Origin: Sinomonas susongensis
Lineage (GTDB): Bacteria; Actinomycetota; Actinomycetes; Actinomycetales; Micrococcaceae
Direction: 5' to 3'
NCBI RefSeq assembly: GCF_005877005.1
Contig: NZ_SSNH01000004.1
Span: forward strand, 211,194 to 275,193
Length of the DNA: 64,000 nucleotides
Positions within the stretch are counted from its first letter, which is position 1. Each line of letters opens with the position of its first letter. Of this stretch, positions 23,995-33,007 are shown piece after piece. A model generated the notes under the pieces. It worked only from the letters and a program-made list of their open reading frames with translations, was not told the origin of the DNA and did not search any database. Made by a program: the position numbers and the translations under genes.

Positions 23995-24660
23995 ATGAGC
24001 GAACGCGGCGAGCACCTCACGATCCCGACTCCTTCAGGCCACGTCTCAGGCGTCTACCTCCGCCCCGACACGCCGGACGCGACGGTCGTCGTCGCCCACG
24101 GCGCCGGGGCCGGGATGGACCACCCGTTCATCGTCGGGTTCGCCGAAGCGCTTGCCGACCTCGGGCTCGCGACCCTGCGGTTCAACTTCGCCTACCGGGA
24201 GGCCGGCAAGCGGCTGCCTGACCGCGCCCCCAAGGCCATCCCCGTGTGGGCGGCTGCCTTCGAGGAGGCCCGGCGCCGTTCCGAGGGCGAGCCGCTGTGG
24301 GCCGCGGGCAAGTCGTTCGGCGGGCGCATGGCCTCGATGGCGCTCGCAGAGGGGGCAATGGACCCCGCCGGCCTGATCTTCCTCGGCTATCCGCTCCATC
24401 CGGCTGGCAAGCCCGAGAAGCTCCGGGACGAACACCTCTACGGGCTCGAGGTGCCCATGCTCTTCCTGCAGGGCACGCGTGACCCTCTCGCGATACAGGA
24501 GCTGCTCGACGCCGTCGCCGCGAAGCTTCCGACGTCGACCCTCGCGTGGCAGGAGGGCGGCGACCATTCGTTCGCCGTCAAGGGCGTCAGGCGGACTGCG
24601 GAGGAGGTGGGCGCCTCCCTCGCGCCGCAGGCCGCCGAGTTCGTCCGCGCCCCGCGCTGA
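23995..24660 (+). CDS. Alpha/beta hydrolase, KANL3/TEX30-like (221 aa)
   Basis: Alpha/beta fold: VVVAHGAGAGMDHPFIVGFA (oxyanion region), AAGKSFGGRMASMALAEG (nucleophile Ser in GKSFGG), FLQGTRDPLA (acid Asp) and GGDHSFAV (catalytic His). This matches the KAT8-NSL3/TEX30-like family of unknown substrate. It starts four bases after eda, so it is in the same operon. Confidence 0.85.
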   Translation: MSERGEHLTIPTPSGHVSGVYLRPDTPDATVVVAHGAGAGMDHPFIVGFAEALADLGLATLRFNFAYREAGKRLPDRAPKAIPVWAAAFEEARRRSEGEPLWAAGKSFGGRMASMALAEGAMDPAGLIFLGYPLHPAGKPEKLRDEHLYGLEVPMLFLQGTRDPLAIQELLDAVAAKLPTSTLAWQEGGDHSFAVKGVRRTAEEVGASLAPQAAEFVRAPR

Positions 24661-24683
24661 GTCCCAGGTGCAAGGATGGGACC

Positions 24684-26111
24684 ATGACTACCGCCGTCGT
24701 CGTGGGGAGCGGGCCCAACGGCCTCGCCGCCGCAGTGCGGCTCGCGGAGGCCGGCGTCTCCGTCCGGGTCCTCGAGGCGGAGCCCGCCATCGGCGGCGGA
24801 ACACGCTCCACGACGACGCCGGCTCCGGGCGGCGGCGGGACCCTCATCTCAGACGACTGCTCGGCCTTCCACCCCATGGGCATCGTCTCGCCCTACTTGG
24901 CGAGCCTCGGCCTGGAGCGCTACGGACTGCGCTGGCGCTGGCCCGAAGTCCAGCTCGCGCACCCGCTCGGCGGCGGTCGCGCTGCGGCCGTGTGGCGGGA
25001 CCCCACCCGCACCGCCCAAGCGCTGGGGCGGGACGGCACGGCCTGGGAGGCCACCGTCGGGGCAGTCGCCCATAGCCTCGACGGACTGGTGCAGGACATT
25101 CTGCGCCCGGTGCTGCACGTCCCGCGCCACCCGCTGCTCCTTGCGCGCTTCGGCGCCCTCGCTGCCCTGCCCGCCACCGTCCTCGCGAAGGTCTGGCGGG
25201 ATGACCCCGCCCGCGCGCTCTTCGCGGGGGTCGCCGCGCACGCCTTCGCGGACCTTCGCCGCCCTTTCACGAGCTCGGTGGGCCTCGTCCTGACCGCCGC
25301 GGCACAGTCGGTCGGCTGGCCCGTCGCGGAGGGCGGAAGCCAGGCGATCGCGGATGCGCTCGCCGCCCGCCTGACGGAGCTCGGCGGCACGATCGAGACC
25401 GGGGTGCGCGTCCGCCGCGCCGACGACGCCGGCCGGCCCGACCTCCTGCTCCTGTGCGTCACCCCGTCCGCGGCGGCGACCATCCTCGCCGGGCGGCTCC
25501 CGGCCGCCGTCGCCCGCGGCTACGCCCGGTACCGCTACGGGCCCGCGGCTTTCAAGGTCGACTACGTGGTGGAGGGCGGCGTGCCGTGGACGGCCCAGGA
25601 AGCCCGGCAGGCCGGGACGGTCCACGTGGGCGGGACCATCCAGGAAATCGCCGCGGCTGAGGCGGCGACCGTCAAGGGTCGTATGCCGGCCCGTCCCTTC
25701 GTGCTCGTGGGGCAGCAGTACCTCGCCGACCCGACCCGCTCGGCCGGGAACCTGCACCCGGTCTGGGCGTACGCGCACGTCCCGAACGGCTATCCGGGAG
25801 ACGCGACCGAGGCGGTCACGGCCCAGATCGAACGGTTCGCCCCGGGCTTCCGCGACTGCATCCGGGCAGTCTCAGTGCGCTCGGTGGCCGCCACCGAGGC
25901 TCACAACGCGAACTACGTGGGGGGCGACATCAGCGCGGGGGCCAACTCGGGGCTGCAGCTCGTGTTCCGTCCGAGCGTCGCGGCGGACCCCTATTCGACC
26001 GGGATCCCCGGCGTCTTCCTGTGCTCCGCGGCGACTCCGCCCGGCGGGGGAGTGCACGGGATGTCCGGCTTCCTCGCAGCCGAGCGGGCCCTCGCCTCGC
26101 TGCGCGCCTAG
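24684..26111 (+). CDS. NAD(P)/FAD-dependent oxidoreductase, phytoene-desaturase-like (475 aa)
   Basis: The FAD-binding Rossmann motif is at the start (VVVGSGPNGLAAAVRLAEAG). The C-terminal FAD motif region is GIPGVFLCSAATPPGGGVHG then MSGFLAAERAL, the pattern of the CrtI-like oxidoreductase family. It is usually annotated as a phytoene dehydrogenase-like protein, but there are no carotenoid genes nearby. The ATG at 24684 gives the proper dinucleotide-fold start. It is likely co-transcribed with the gene before it (23-base gap). Confidence 0.85.
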   Translation: MTTAVVVGSGPNGLAAAVRLAEAGVSVRVLEAEPAIGGGTRSTTTPAPGGGGTLISDDCSAFHPMGIVSPYLASLGLERYGLRWRWPEVQLAHPLGGGRAAAVWRDPTRTAQALGRDGTAWEATVGAVAHSLDGLVQDILRPVLHVPRHPLLLARFGALAALPATVLAKVWRDDPARALFAGVAAHAFADLRRPFTSSVGLVLTAAAQSVGWPVAEGGSQAIADALAARLTELGGTIETGVRVRRADDAGRPDLLLLCVTPSAAATILAGRLPAAVARGYARYRYGPAAFKVDYVVEGGVPWTAQEARQAGTVHVGGTIQEIAAAEAATVKGRMPARPFVLVGQQYLADPTRSAGNLHPVWAYAHVPNGYPGDATEAVTAQIERFAPGFRDCIRAVSVRSVAATEAHNANYVGGDISAGANSGLQLVFRPSVAADPYSTGIPGVFLCSAATPPGGGVHGMSGFLAAERALASLRA

Positions 26112-26120
26112 AGTAATCGG

Positions 26121-27269
26121 GTGCACGACGACGACCGCCCCACGGGCGCCTTTCCCTACGAACGGCTGCGCCGCTTCCCGGACGTCGAGGCCCCGAACCT
26201 GCAGGCCTGGGACGCGACCGACCTTCTCCTCGCCGACCGGGGCACCGCCGACGCCGTGCAACGGGGCCTCACGGGGAGGGAGATTGCCGTCATCGGAGAC
26301 AACTACGGCGCGATCTCCCTGCGGCTCGCTGCGGCGGGCTTCGTGGGTGTCCGTGTCCACCAGGACCTCGCAACCGGGCGCGAGGCGTTCCGCCGCAACG
26401 CGGAGGAGCTGGGCCTCGAGGACCTGCAGATACCGTCCGAGCTCGAGCGCGGGCTGCTCGATGGCGCACGGCTCGTCCTGCTGCAGCTTCCGCGCGGCCT
26501 TGCGGAGCTCGAAGAGTACGCCGACGCCGTCGCGCGGTGGGCGGCCCCCGACGTCGTCCTCGTCGCGGGCGGCCGGGTCAAGCACATGACCCTCGCCATG
26601 AACGACGTCCTCGGAAAGGCCTTCGAGGTCGTCGAGGCGGAGCTCGCCGTGCGGAAGTCCCGCCTGCTCGTAGCCTCTGTCCCACGTCCGGTGCCGGAGC
26701 GGCCCCCGTTCCCGGTCCGCGCCGCGCACGCTGACGTGGGCCTCGTCCTCTACGCCCACGGCGGCGCGTTCGCCGGTCCCCGGCTCGACCTCGGCACGCG
26801 CTTCCTCCTGGGATTCCTCGACCGCATGCCGGCGGGGGAGGCCGTCGACCTCGGCTGCGGGACGGGAGCCCTCGCTGCGGGCTACGCGCTCGCCCACCCG
26901 GACGCCGTCGTCGTCGCGACGGACCGTTCGGCGGCCGCCGTCCGTTCGGCCCGGGAGACCGTGGCGGCCAACGGCCTCGAGGGGCGCGTCCGCGTCGAGC
27001 ACGACGACGCCGGCGCCCTCCTCCCCGAGGCCTCTGCCGACGTGGTCCTGCTGAATCCGCCGTTCCACCTGGGTGCGAGCGTCCACGCGGGCGGAGCCCT
27101 CCGGCTCATCGAGGCCGCCGCGCGCATCCTGCGCCCGGGCGGCGAGCTCTGGACTGTGTACAACTCCCACCTCGACTACCGTCGCCAGCTCCGCACGGTG
27201 GTCGGCAGGACGAGTGTGGAGGGGCAGTCGGGCAAGTTCACCGTGACGCGATCGGTGCGCCGCCCCTAG
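26121..27269 (+). CDS. Class I SAM methyltransferase, RlmG/RsmC-like (382 aa)
   Basis: The catalytic domain is in the C-terminal half: EAVDLGCGTGALAAGYALAH (SAM motif I) and VVLLNPPFHLGA, whose NPPFH is the signature of N2-guanine rRNA methyltransferases RsmC/RlmG. The N-terminal half (about 1-190) is a catalytically inactive duplicate, as in RlmG. It probably modifies 23S or 16S rRNA. It starts GTG nine bases after the oxidoreductase stop. Confidence 0.87.
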   Translation: MHDDDRPTGAFPYERLRRFPDVEAPNLQAWDATDLLLADRGTADAVQRGLTGREIAVIGDNYGAISLRLAAAGFVGVRVHQDLATGREAFRRNAEELGLEDLQIPSELERGLLDGARLVLLQLPRGLAELEEYADAVARWAAPDVVLVAGGRVKHMTLAMNDVLGKAFEVVEAELAVRKSRLLVASVPRPVPERPPFPVRAAHADVGLVLYAHGGAFAGPRLDLGTRFLLGFLDRMPAGEAVDLGCGTGALAAGYALAHPDAVVVATDRSAAAVRSARETVAANGLEGRVRVEHDDAGALLPEASADVVLLNPPFHLGASVHAGGALRLIEAAARILRPGGELWTVYNSHLDYRRQLRTVVGRTSVEGQSGKFTVTRSVRRP

Positions 27270-27331
27270 GCCTGCCGGGATCTTCCCAGCTCAGCGCTGG
27301 AACGGCGCTCTGGGGACAGTCACTCCTGAGG

Positions 27332-27373
27332 GCTCGACAAGGTAATTTAAGTGCTCGGCAAGGTAACTTTAGT
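27332..27373. promoter_or_regulatory. Tandem 21-bp repeats upstream of the ROK repressor
   Basis: Two adjacent 21-base units (27332-27352 and 27353-27373), each with the core CAAGGTAA followed by T-rich sequence, differ at only a few positions. Spacing of exactly two helical turns, AT-rich cores and placement 37 bases before the ROK start suggest operator sites, probably for autoregulation. Confidence 0.5.
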
Positions 27374-27409
27374 CACGGGGGCAATGACGCAGCACTTGGG
27401 AAGGATCCT

Positions 27410-28672
27410 GTGACGGAGAACTCACGTCAGCCTGCGCCCCGACGCGGGACGAACCTCCCACGGATGGGGGACTTCAACCTGACGGTGATCCTCGACGCCA
27501 TCCGCCGTTCCGACGCCGGCCTGAGCCGCGTCGAACTCGCCCAGCTCGTCGGCCTCTCGCCCCAGACCATCTCGAACATCTCCCGCCGCCTGCTCGACCA
27601 GAAGCTCATCGTCGAGGCCGGCAAGGAGGGCACGGGACCGGGCAAGCCGCGCACCATCCTCCGGCTCAACCCGGGTGGCAGGTATGCCATGGGCGTCCAC
27701 CTGGACCCCGCGCTCATCACCGTGGTCCTTCTCGACCTGGTCGGGTCCGTCGTCGTCAAGAACACTTTCGTGACCCCGCAGAGCCACGACCCACAGGAGA
27801 TCGTGGACGCCATCGCCGAATGCGTCGAGAAGCTCCTGGAGGGCTCCGGGGTGGATCGGAAGCTGGTTGCCGGCCTCGGTGTCGCGGCGCCCGGTCCTGT
27901 CGATCTCGAGCGGGGCGCCGTCGTCGGCCCGCCGCTCCTGCGCGGATGGGTCGATGTGCCGCTGCGGGAGATGGTGCAGGACGCCACCGGCCTGCCGACG
28001 ACCGTGGACAAGGACGTGACGGGAGCCGCGGTTGCCGAGATCTGGGCCGGCGGCCCCGGCGGCTCGGGCAGCTTCGTGTTCTTCTACCTCGGAACCGGGC
28101 TCGGCTGCGGCCTCGTCCTCAACGGCGAGGTGTACCGAGGCGCGTCGGGCAACGCAGGCGAGATCGGCCACATCATCGTCGATCCGGACGGGCCGCTCTG
28201 CAGCGACGGGTGCGGGATGCGGGGGACGATCGGCAGTTCGCTCGAGCCCACCGTGATCGTGAGCGAGGCCGTCGTCGCAGGCGTTCTCCCGGCGCTGCCG
28301 CCCAAGCCGACGGCCCGCGACTTCCAGGCCGCCTTCGCGCGGCTGTGCGGTCTCGTCGACGAAGGCGACGAGAGGGCGATCGCCATCATGCGCAGGGCCG
28401 CGCGCAGCATGGCCTGGGCTGCGGCCGTCGTAGGGAACATCGTGGACGTCGAGCGCATGATCTTCGGCGGTCCCTTCTGGGACGCTGTCGCAGACTTCGT
28501 GCTCGAGGTGCTTCCGGACATGATCAACGAGCTCCTCGCGACCCGAGGGATCCGCAGGGTAGGACTCTCGGGGACGCGGCTCGGCGAGGACGTGGGGGCC
28601 GTCGGCGCGGCGTGCCTGGTCCTCGAACGCGCTCTCGCCCCGCGCGCGGAGCGGCTGCTCCTCGAAGGCTGA
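27410..28672 (+). CDS. ROK-family transcriptional regulator (420 aa)
   Basis: The N-terminal MarR-like winged helix (LSRVELAQLVGLSPQTISNI, then RRLLDQKLIVEAGK) is followed by a ROK sugar-kinase fold: VAAPGPVDLERGAVVGPP, TVDKDVTGAAVAEIWAG, FFYLGTGLGCGLVLNGEVYR and GNAGEIGHIIVDPDGP. The zinc site expected after this (CxCGxxGC) is altered to CSDGCGMRG, so zinc binding may be weakened. The GTG start follows AAGGA. It probably controls a sugar gene set not in this window, as its neighbours are methyltransferase and methionine genes. Confidence 0.9.
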   Translation: MTENSRQPAPRRGTNLPRMGDFNLTVILDAIRRSDAGLSRVELAQLVGLSPQTISNISRRLLDQKLIVEAGKEGTGPGKPRTILRLNPGGRYAMGVHLDPALITVVLLDLVGSVVVKNTFVTPQSHDPQEIVDAIAECVEKLLEGSGVDRKLVAGLGVAAPGPVDLERGAVVGPPLLRGWVDVPLREMVQDATGLPTTVDKDVTGAAVAEIWAGGPGGSGSFVFFYLGTGLGCGLVLNGEVYRGASGNAGEIGHIIVDPDGPLCSDGCGMRGTIGSSLEPTVIVSEAVVAGVLPALPPKPTARDFQAAFARLCGLVDEGDERAIAIMRRAARSMAWAAAVVGNIVDVERMIFGGPFWDAVADFVLEVLPDMINELLATRGIRRVGLSGTRLGEDVGAVGAACLVLERALAPRAERLLLEG

Positions 28673-28759
28673 TCCCCTCCGCCCGGATCTCGGGGCGAGG
28701 ACGACGGCGGCAACGCCAGCCCGCGCGTCACGGAGCGTCATGCGAGGTCTTCTTCGTAG

Positions 28760-29024
28760 CAATCGGGCGATTTGCCATTCGTTCCGGCCGAGCGCTTGAA
28801 GCACGTCAGGCGGCTCCGTAGGCTTTTTCCCAAGTTGCTCCTGCAACGTGTCAGCGATCCCCGCGATGGGGATGTGGGTGCCCCCGTGAGGGCCTGACAT
28901 TTGCCGCAGGAGGCTGGTCCCTGTGGGACGACCGCTCGGCGGCGTCCTGGGACCGGTCGTCCCGCGTTCCTGAATACCCTTCATCGCCGGCGCCGTCGGC
29001 AGCATCGGAATCCAAGGTCTGCAA
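28760..29024 (+). promoter_or_regulatory. Structured leader of metF-metE
   Basis: A 350-base gap before metF has no gene but is rich in structure. GTCAG at about 28849 can pair with CTGAC at about 28893, enclosing an ATCCCC/GGGGAT hairpin. A second long stem, GGGACGACC(G)/(C)GGTCGTCCC, covers about 28925-28967 and lies 60 bases before the start codon. This resembles a cis-regulatory leader for methionine synthesis. It did not match a SAM or cobalamin riboswitch by eye. Confidence 0.45.
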
Positions 29025-29975
29025 ATGCCACCACCCACACTTGTCGAGGCACCCTCCTCGAGCGCTCTCGCGCCACCCGTCGCCCTCTCCTACGAGCTCT
29101 TCCCGCCGCGCAGCGACGCTGCCTCGGTCACGCTCTGGAAGACCATCCGCGAACTCGAACGCACCGACCCGGACTACGTGTCGGTGACGTACGGCGCCAG
29201 TGGCTCCAACCACGCCAAGGCCCTGGACCTCGTGGACCGACTCCAGGTCGAGACGACGCTCCGCCCGCTCGCGCATCTCACCTGCGTCGGCGGGACTCCG
29301 GCCGAGCTGAGCGCGATCGTGAACGAACTCCTCGACCGCGGGGTGCGGGGCATCCTCGCGCTCCGCGGAGACCGTCCGCAGGACGGTGTCCTGCCCGACG
29401 GCGGACTCCAGTACGCCCAAGACCTCATCGAGCTCATCCGCAGGATCGAGCTGCGCCGGTCCGCGCAGCTTGCGGCAGGCAAGATCGCGATCGGCGTCGC
29501 GGCCTACCCGACGAAGCACCCCGAATCGCCGAGCGAGGCCCACGACGTCGAGGTGCTCCTTGCGAAGCAGCGTTCGGGCGCGGACTTCGCCATCACGCAG
29601 GTCTTCTTCCACCCGAGCCAGTACTCCTCCCTCGTGCACCGGGCGCGGCGGGCAGGAGTGACCATCCCGATCATCCCGGGGATCATGCCGCTCACGAGCG
29701 TTCGGCGCATCCTGAAGCTCTCCGAGCTCAGCGGCGTCGAGCCGGACAGCGGACTCGTGGACCGGATCCGCTCGGTCGGGGACGACGCTGCCCTCGCGCG
29801 GAAGATCGGCGTCGAGGCGTCTGTGGCGCTCGCCGAGGCGGCCCTCGGCGCCGGCGCCCCGGGCCTCCACCTGTACACGTTCAACGAGCACGAGAGCGCA
29901 CTCGATGTCCTCGCGCGCCTCAACCTGCCACGGCCGTCCAGGCCCTCCCTCCTCGCCCGCCACCGGGCCCACTGA
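29025..29975 (+). CDS. metF: 5,10-methylenetetrahydrofolate reductase (316 aa)
   Basis: FAD-linked reductase giving 5-methyl-THF for methionine synthesis. Landmarks: YELFPPRSDAASVTLWKTI (the conserved Glu), YVSVTYGASGSN, AHLTCVGGT, ILALRGDRPQD, ADFAITQVFFHP and IIPGIMPLTS. Normal length. It lies 27 bases upstream of metE, so its product feeds the next enzyme directly. It follows a structured leader. Confidence 0.95.
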   Translation: MPPPTLVEAPSSSALAPPVALSYELFPPRSDAASVTLWKTIRELERTDPDYVSVTYGASGSNHAKALDLVDRLQVETTLRPLAHLTCVGGTPAELSAIVNELLDRGVRGILALRGDRPQDGVLPDGGLQYAQDLIELIRRIELRRSAQLAAGKIAIGVAAYPTKHPESPSEAHDVEVLLAKQRSGADFAITQVFFHPSQYSSLVHRARRAGVTIPIIPGIMPLTSVRRILKLSELSGVEPDSGLVDRIRSVGDDAALARKIGVEASVALAEAALGAGAPGLHLYTFNEHESALDVLARLNLPRPSRPSLLARHRAH

Positions 29976-30002
29976 GACCGACCTCGAACAGAAGGACTGA
30001 CG

Positions 30003-32375
30003 ATGACCGCCCAGACCCCTGCTTCTCCCACCGCCCACCCCGCGTTTCCAGCGGCAACCATCCTCGGCTACCCCCGCATCGGCCGCCGCCGCGAGCTCAA
30101 GAAGGCCGTCGAGGCCTACTGGGCCGGCAAGAGCAGCCTCGCCGAGCTTGAGGAAGCTGCCGAGGGCATCCAGCTCGCGACGCTCCGTCGCCTCGCCGAG
30201 CTGGGCCTCACCGAGGCCTCTGCGATCCCCGGCACGTTCTCGTTCTACGACCAGGTCCTCGACACCGCCGTCGCTCTGGGTGCAGTCCCCGCGCGCTTCG
30301 GTGCCCTGCACGACGGCGAAGGCCGGCTCGGGCTCGATGCCTACTTCACGCTCGCCCGCGGCAACGCCGAGCAGCAGCCGCTCGAGATGACCAAATGGTT
30401 CGACACGAACTACCACTACCTCGTCCCGGAGATCGGGCCCGACACCGAGTTCTCGCTCTCCTCCGAGCGGGTCGTCGAGGAGTTCCTCTTCGCGAAGTCG
30501 CACGGGTTCCTCACCCGCCCGTACCTCGTGGGACCGGTGACCTTCCTACTGCTGAGCAAGCCGGCCGACGGCACCCCCGAGGAATTCGATCCGCTCTCCC
30601 GCCTCGAGGACGTCCTGCCGGTCTACGCGGAGCTCCTCGCCCGGCTCCGGGCCGCTGGCGCCGAGTGGGTCCAGCTCGACGAGCCGGCCCTTGTCGCCGA
30701 TCTGGACACCCCCGCGCTCGAAGTGAGTGACGCCGTCGAGCGCGCCTACGGCGTCCTCGCGGGCCTCCCCGCCGCCGACGGCGGGCGCCCCAGCATCCTC
30801 CTCTCCGCGCCCTACGGCGGGCTCGGCGCGCAGGCAGCGGTTGTCGCGGCGACCGCCGTCGAGGCCGTGGCCCTGGACCTGTTCAAGGGCGCGCTGCCCT
30901 CGGACGAGGACCTCGCAGAATTCGCCGGCAAGACGGTTGTCGCCGGCCTCGTGGATGGGCACAACATCTGGCGGAACGACCTTGCCGCCTCGGCAGCCAA
31001 GCTCGATGCGCTCACGGCGGCAGGCGCGGAGCACGGGTTCGAGGTCGCCGTCGCCACGTCGACGTCGGCCTTCCACGTCCCGCACGACGTCGAGGAGGAG
31101 ACCCAGCTCGACGCCGGTCTCCGCAGCTGGCTCGCGTTCGCGGACCAGAAGGTCGGCGAGGTCGCGACGCTCGCGACGTACCTCCGCGAGCCCGAGGCCG
31201 CCCGCACCGCAATCGAAGAGGCCTCAAGGATCATCGCCTCCCGCGCCCAGGCCCCGGGCGTCAGGCGTCCCGAGGTGCGCGAGCGCACCGCCGCCCTCAC
31301 GGCGGCCGACTTCTCCCGTTCCGACTACGCCGACCGCGTCGTGGCGCAGGACGCCGAGCTGCACCTGCCGCCGCTGCCGACGACGACAATCGGCTCCTTC
31401 CCGCAGACCGCCGAGGTCCGAGGTGCTCGCGCCCGTCTCAACAAGGGCGCGATCGATGCGGCGGAATACGAGCAGCTGATGAAGGACGAGATCAAGCGCG
31501 TTGTCGACCTCCAGGAGGAGCTCGGCTTCGATGTGCTCGTCCACGGCGAGCCGGAGCGCAATGACATGGTCCAGTACTTCGCCGAGAACCTCGACGGCTT
31601 CGACGTCACGGTCCACGGCTGGGTCCAGTCCTACGGCTCGCGCTGCACGCGTCCCTCGATCCTGTGGGGCGACGTCTCCCGCCCGGCGCCCATCACCGTG
31701 CCGTGGGCCGAGTACGCGCAGTCCCTCACGGAGAAGCCGCTCAAGGGCATGCTCACCGGCCCCGTCACGATCCTTGCGTGGTCCTTCGTCCGCGATGACC
31801 AGCCCCTCGCCGAGACCGCCAACCAGGTCGCGCTCGCCCTCCGCGACGAGATCGCAGACCTCGAGACGGCCGGCATCAAGGTCATCCAGGTCGACGAGCC
31901 CGCGCTGCGCGAGCTGCTCCCGCTCCGCCGGGCGGACCAGGCGGCGTATCTCGACTGGTCGGTCAAGTCGTTCCGCCTTGCCACCGCGGGTGCGGCCGAC
32001 GCCACGCAGATCCACACGCACCTGTGCTACTCCGAGTTCGGCGTGATCATCGACGCGATCGACGGCCTCGATGCCGATGTCACCTCGATCGAGGCCGCCC
32101 GCTCCCGCATGGAGGTCGTCAACGACCTCGACACGCACGGCTTCGGCCGTGGCGTGGGACCGGGCGTGTACGACATCCACTCGCCGCGAGTCCCCTCGCA
32201 GGAGGAGATCGAGGATCTGCTCAAGACGGCCGTCGCACATGTGCCGTCGCGCCAGCTCTGGGTGAACCCGGACTGCGGCCTCAAGACCCGCGGCTACGCC
32301 GAGACCGAGGCCTCGCTGCGGAACCTCGTCGAGGCCGCCAAGGCCGCTCGAGGCGTCCTCGCCGCCAACGCCTGA
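30003..32375 (+). CDS. metE: Cobalamin-independent methionine synthase (790 aa)
   Basis: Transfers methyl from 5-methyl-THF-polyglutamate to homocysteine. Two barrels: the N-terminal one ([20 protein letters not shown]) and the catalytic C-terminal one ([40 protein letters not shown], then [20 protein letters not shown]). Zinc ligands are in [10 protein letters not shown] and [16 protein letters not shown] precedes the ATG. Together with metF it forms a methionine operon probably controlled by the leader upstream. Confidence 0.97.
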   Translation: MTAQTPASPTAHPAFPAATILGYPRIGRRRELKKAVEAYWAGKSSLAELEEAAEGIQLATLRRLAELGLTEASAIPGTFSFYDQVLDTAVALGAVPARFGALHDGEGRLGLDAYFTLARGNAEQQPLEMTKWFDTNYHYLVPEIGPDTEFSLSSERVVEEFLFAKSHGFLTRPYLVGPVTFLLLSKPADGTPEEFDPLSRLEDVLPVYAELLARLRAAGAEWVQLDEPALVADLDTPALEVSDAVERAYGVLAGLPAADGGRPSILLSAPYGGLGAQAAVVAATAVEAVALDLFKGALPSDEDLAEFAGKTVVAGLVDGHNIWRNDLAASAAKLDALTAAGAEHGFEVAVATSTSAFHVPHDVEEETQLDAGLRSWLAFADQKVGEVATLATYLREPEAARTAIEEASRIIASRAQAPGVRRPEVRERTAALTAADFSRSDYADRVVAQDAELHLPPLPTTTIGSFPQTAEVRGARARLNKGAIDAAEYEQLMKDEIKRVVDLQEELGFDVLVHGEPERNDMVQYFAENLDGFDVTVHGWVQSYGSRCTRPSILWGDVSRPAPITVPWAEYAQSLTEKPLKGMLTGPVTILAWSFVRDDQPLAETANQVALALRDEIADLETAGIKVIQVDEPALRELLPLRRADQAAYLDWSVKSFRLATAGAADATQIHTHLCYSEFGVIIDAIDGLDADVTSIEAARSRMEVVNDLDTHGFGRGVGPGVYDIHSPRVPSQEEIEDLLKTAVAHVPSRQLWVNPDCGLKTRGYAETEASLRNLVEAAKAARGVLAANA

Positions 32376-32402
32376 CGGACGGCGGCCCCTCGTGTTGAGG
32401 GG

Positions 32403-32452
32403 CCCATGAATGAGGGGTCAATGTCCTAGGACATTGACCCCTCATTCATGGG
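32403..32452. repeat. Perfect 50-bp palindrome between metE and DUF2004 gene
   Basis: Two 25-base arms, exact reverse complements with no spacer, centred on TCCTAGGA at 32424-32431. There is no T-run. The position between two convergent genes would suit a bidirectional transcription stop, but perfection without a loop is unusual and suggests a mobile or dispersed palindromic repeat. Confidence 0.85.
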
Positions 32453-32485
32453 CGGGACCCTGCGGTCGGTCTGGGCCAGTCGAGA

Positions 32486-32989
32486 TCAGTCCCACTCGAC
32501 TTCGTCGTCGACCACACCGTTCTCGTCAGCGGCCGCGAGGAGCACCTCGTCCGTGAACCCCTCGCCGAGGGTGAAGCCGAGCACGAAGTACCTTTCAGGC
32601 TGCCCGGGGAAGATGCCGACTTTGATGAGCCGCAGCGCCTGGACGAAGCACTCGCCGTCGACCTCGTCCTTCGTGGCAACCCCGAACAGCTCGTGGACTC
32701 GGCCGTCGTTCAGGTTCTGGCAGTGGAAGTGGCGGTACTCGACGGCCGCGGAATTGTCGTCGTCGAGGTCCTGGATGATCCGTTCGCGCGCCGCGTCGAT
32801 GAGCTCGGGGAGGAAGCGAAGCCGGTAGTCGACCTTGTGGAGGCACGCTTCGTCGATCCGGTCGTGTTCCCCAATGCTGAGGTCCAGCGGGATCGGCACG
32901 CCGTCGTGCTCATAGCGGCCCGAGATGATCCGTTGCCCCGCCGGCGTGAGGGCGATCTCCCCGAAATGCCGGCTGACTGCCGTCTCCAT
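32486..32989 (-). CDS. DUF2004-like protein (167 aa)
   Basis: An acidic cytosolic protein. The pattern ISGRYEHDGVPIPLDLSIGE, VEYRHFHCQNLNDGRVHELF and QALRLIKVGIFPGQPERYFV agrees with the DUF2004 family (phage- and stress-associated unknowns). No catalytic motif is obvious. Ends are clear: convergent with metE, 496-base body, ATG at 32989. Confidence 0.7.
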   Translation of the reverse strand: METAVSRHFGEIALTPAGQRIISGRYEHDGVPIPLDLSIGEHDRIDEACLHKVDYRLRFLPELIDAARERIIQDLDDDNSAAVEYRHFHCQNLNDGRVHELFGVATKDEVDGECFVQALRLIKVGIFPGQPERYFVLGFTLGEGFTDEVLLAAADENGVVDDEVEWD

Positions 32990-33007
32990 GGGAAAAACAT
33001 AGTCCTC

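Noticed and set aside
28849..28897. SAM-IV riboswitch upstream of metF
   Set aside because: Some words (GGTGCCCC, GTGAGG) resemble the consensus, but the core order and pairing could not be matched by eye.
32403..32452. Ordinary rho-independent terminator of metE
   Set aside because: No T-run and no loop; a perfect palindrome is a different kind of element, although it may stop transcription.
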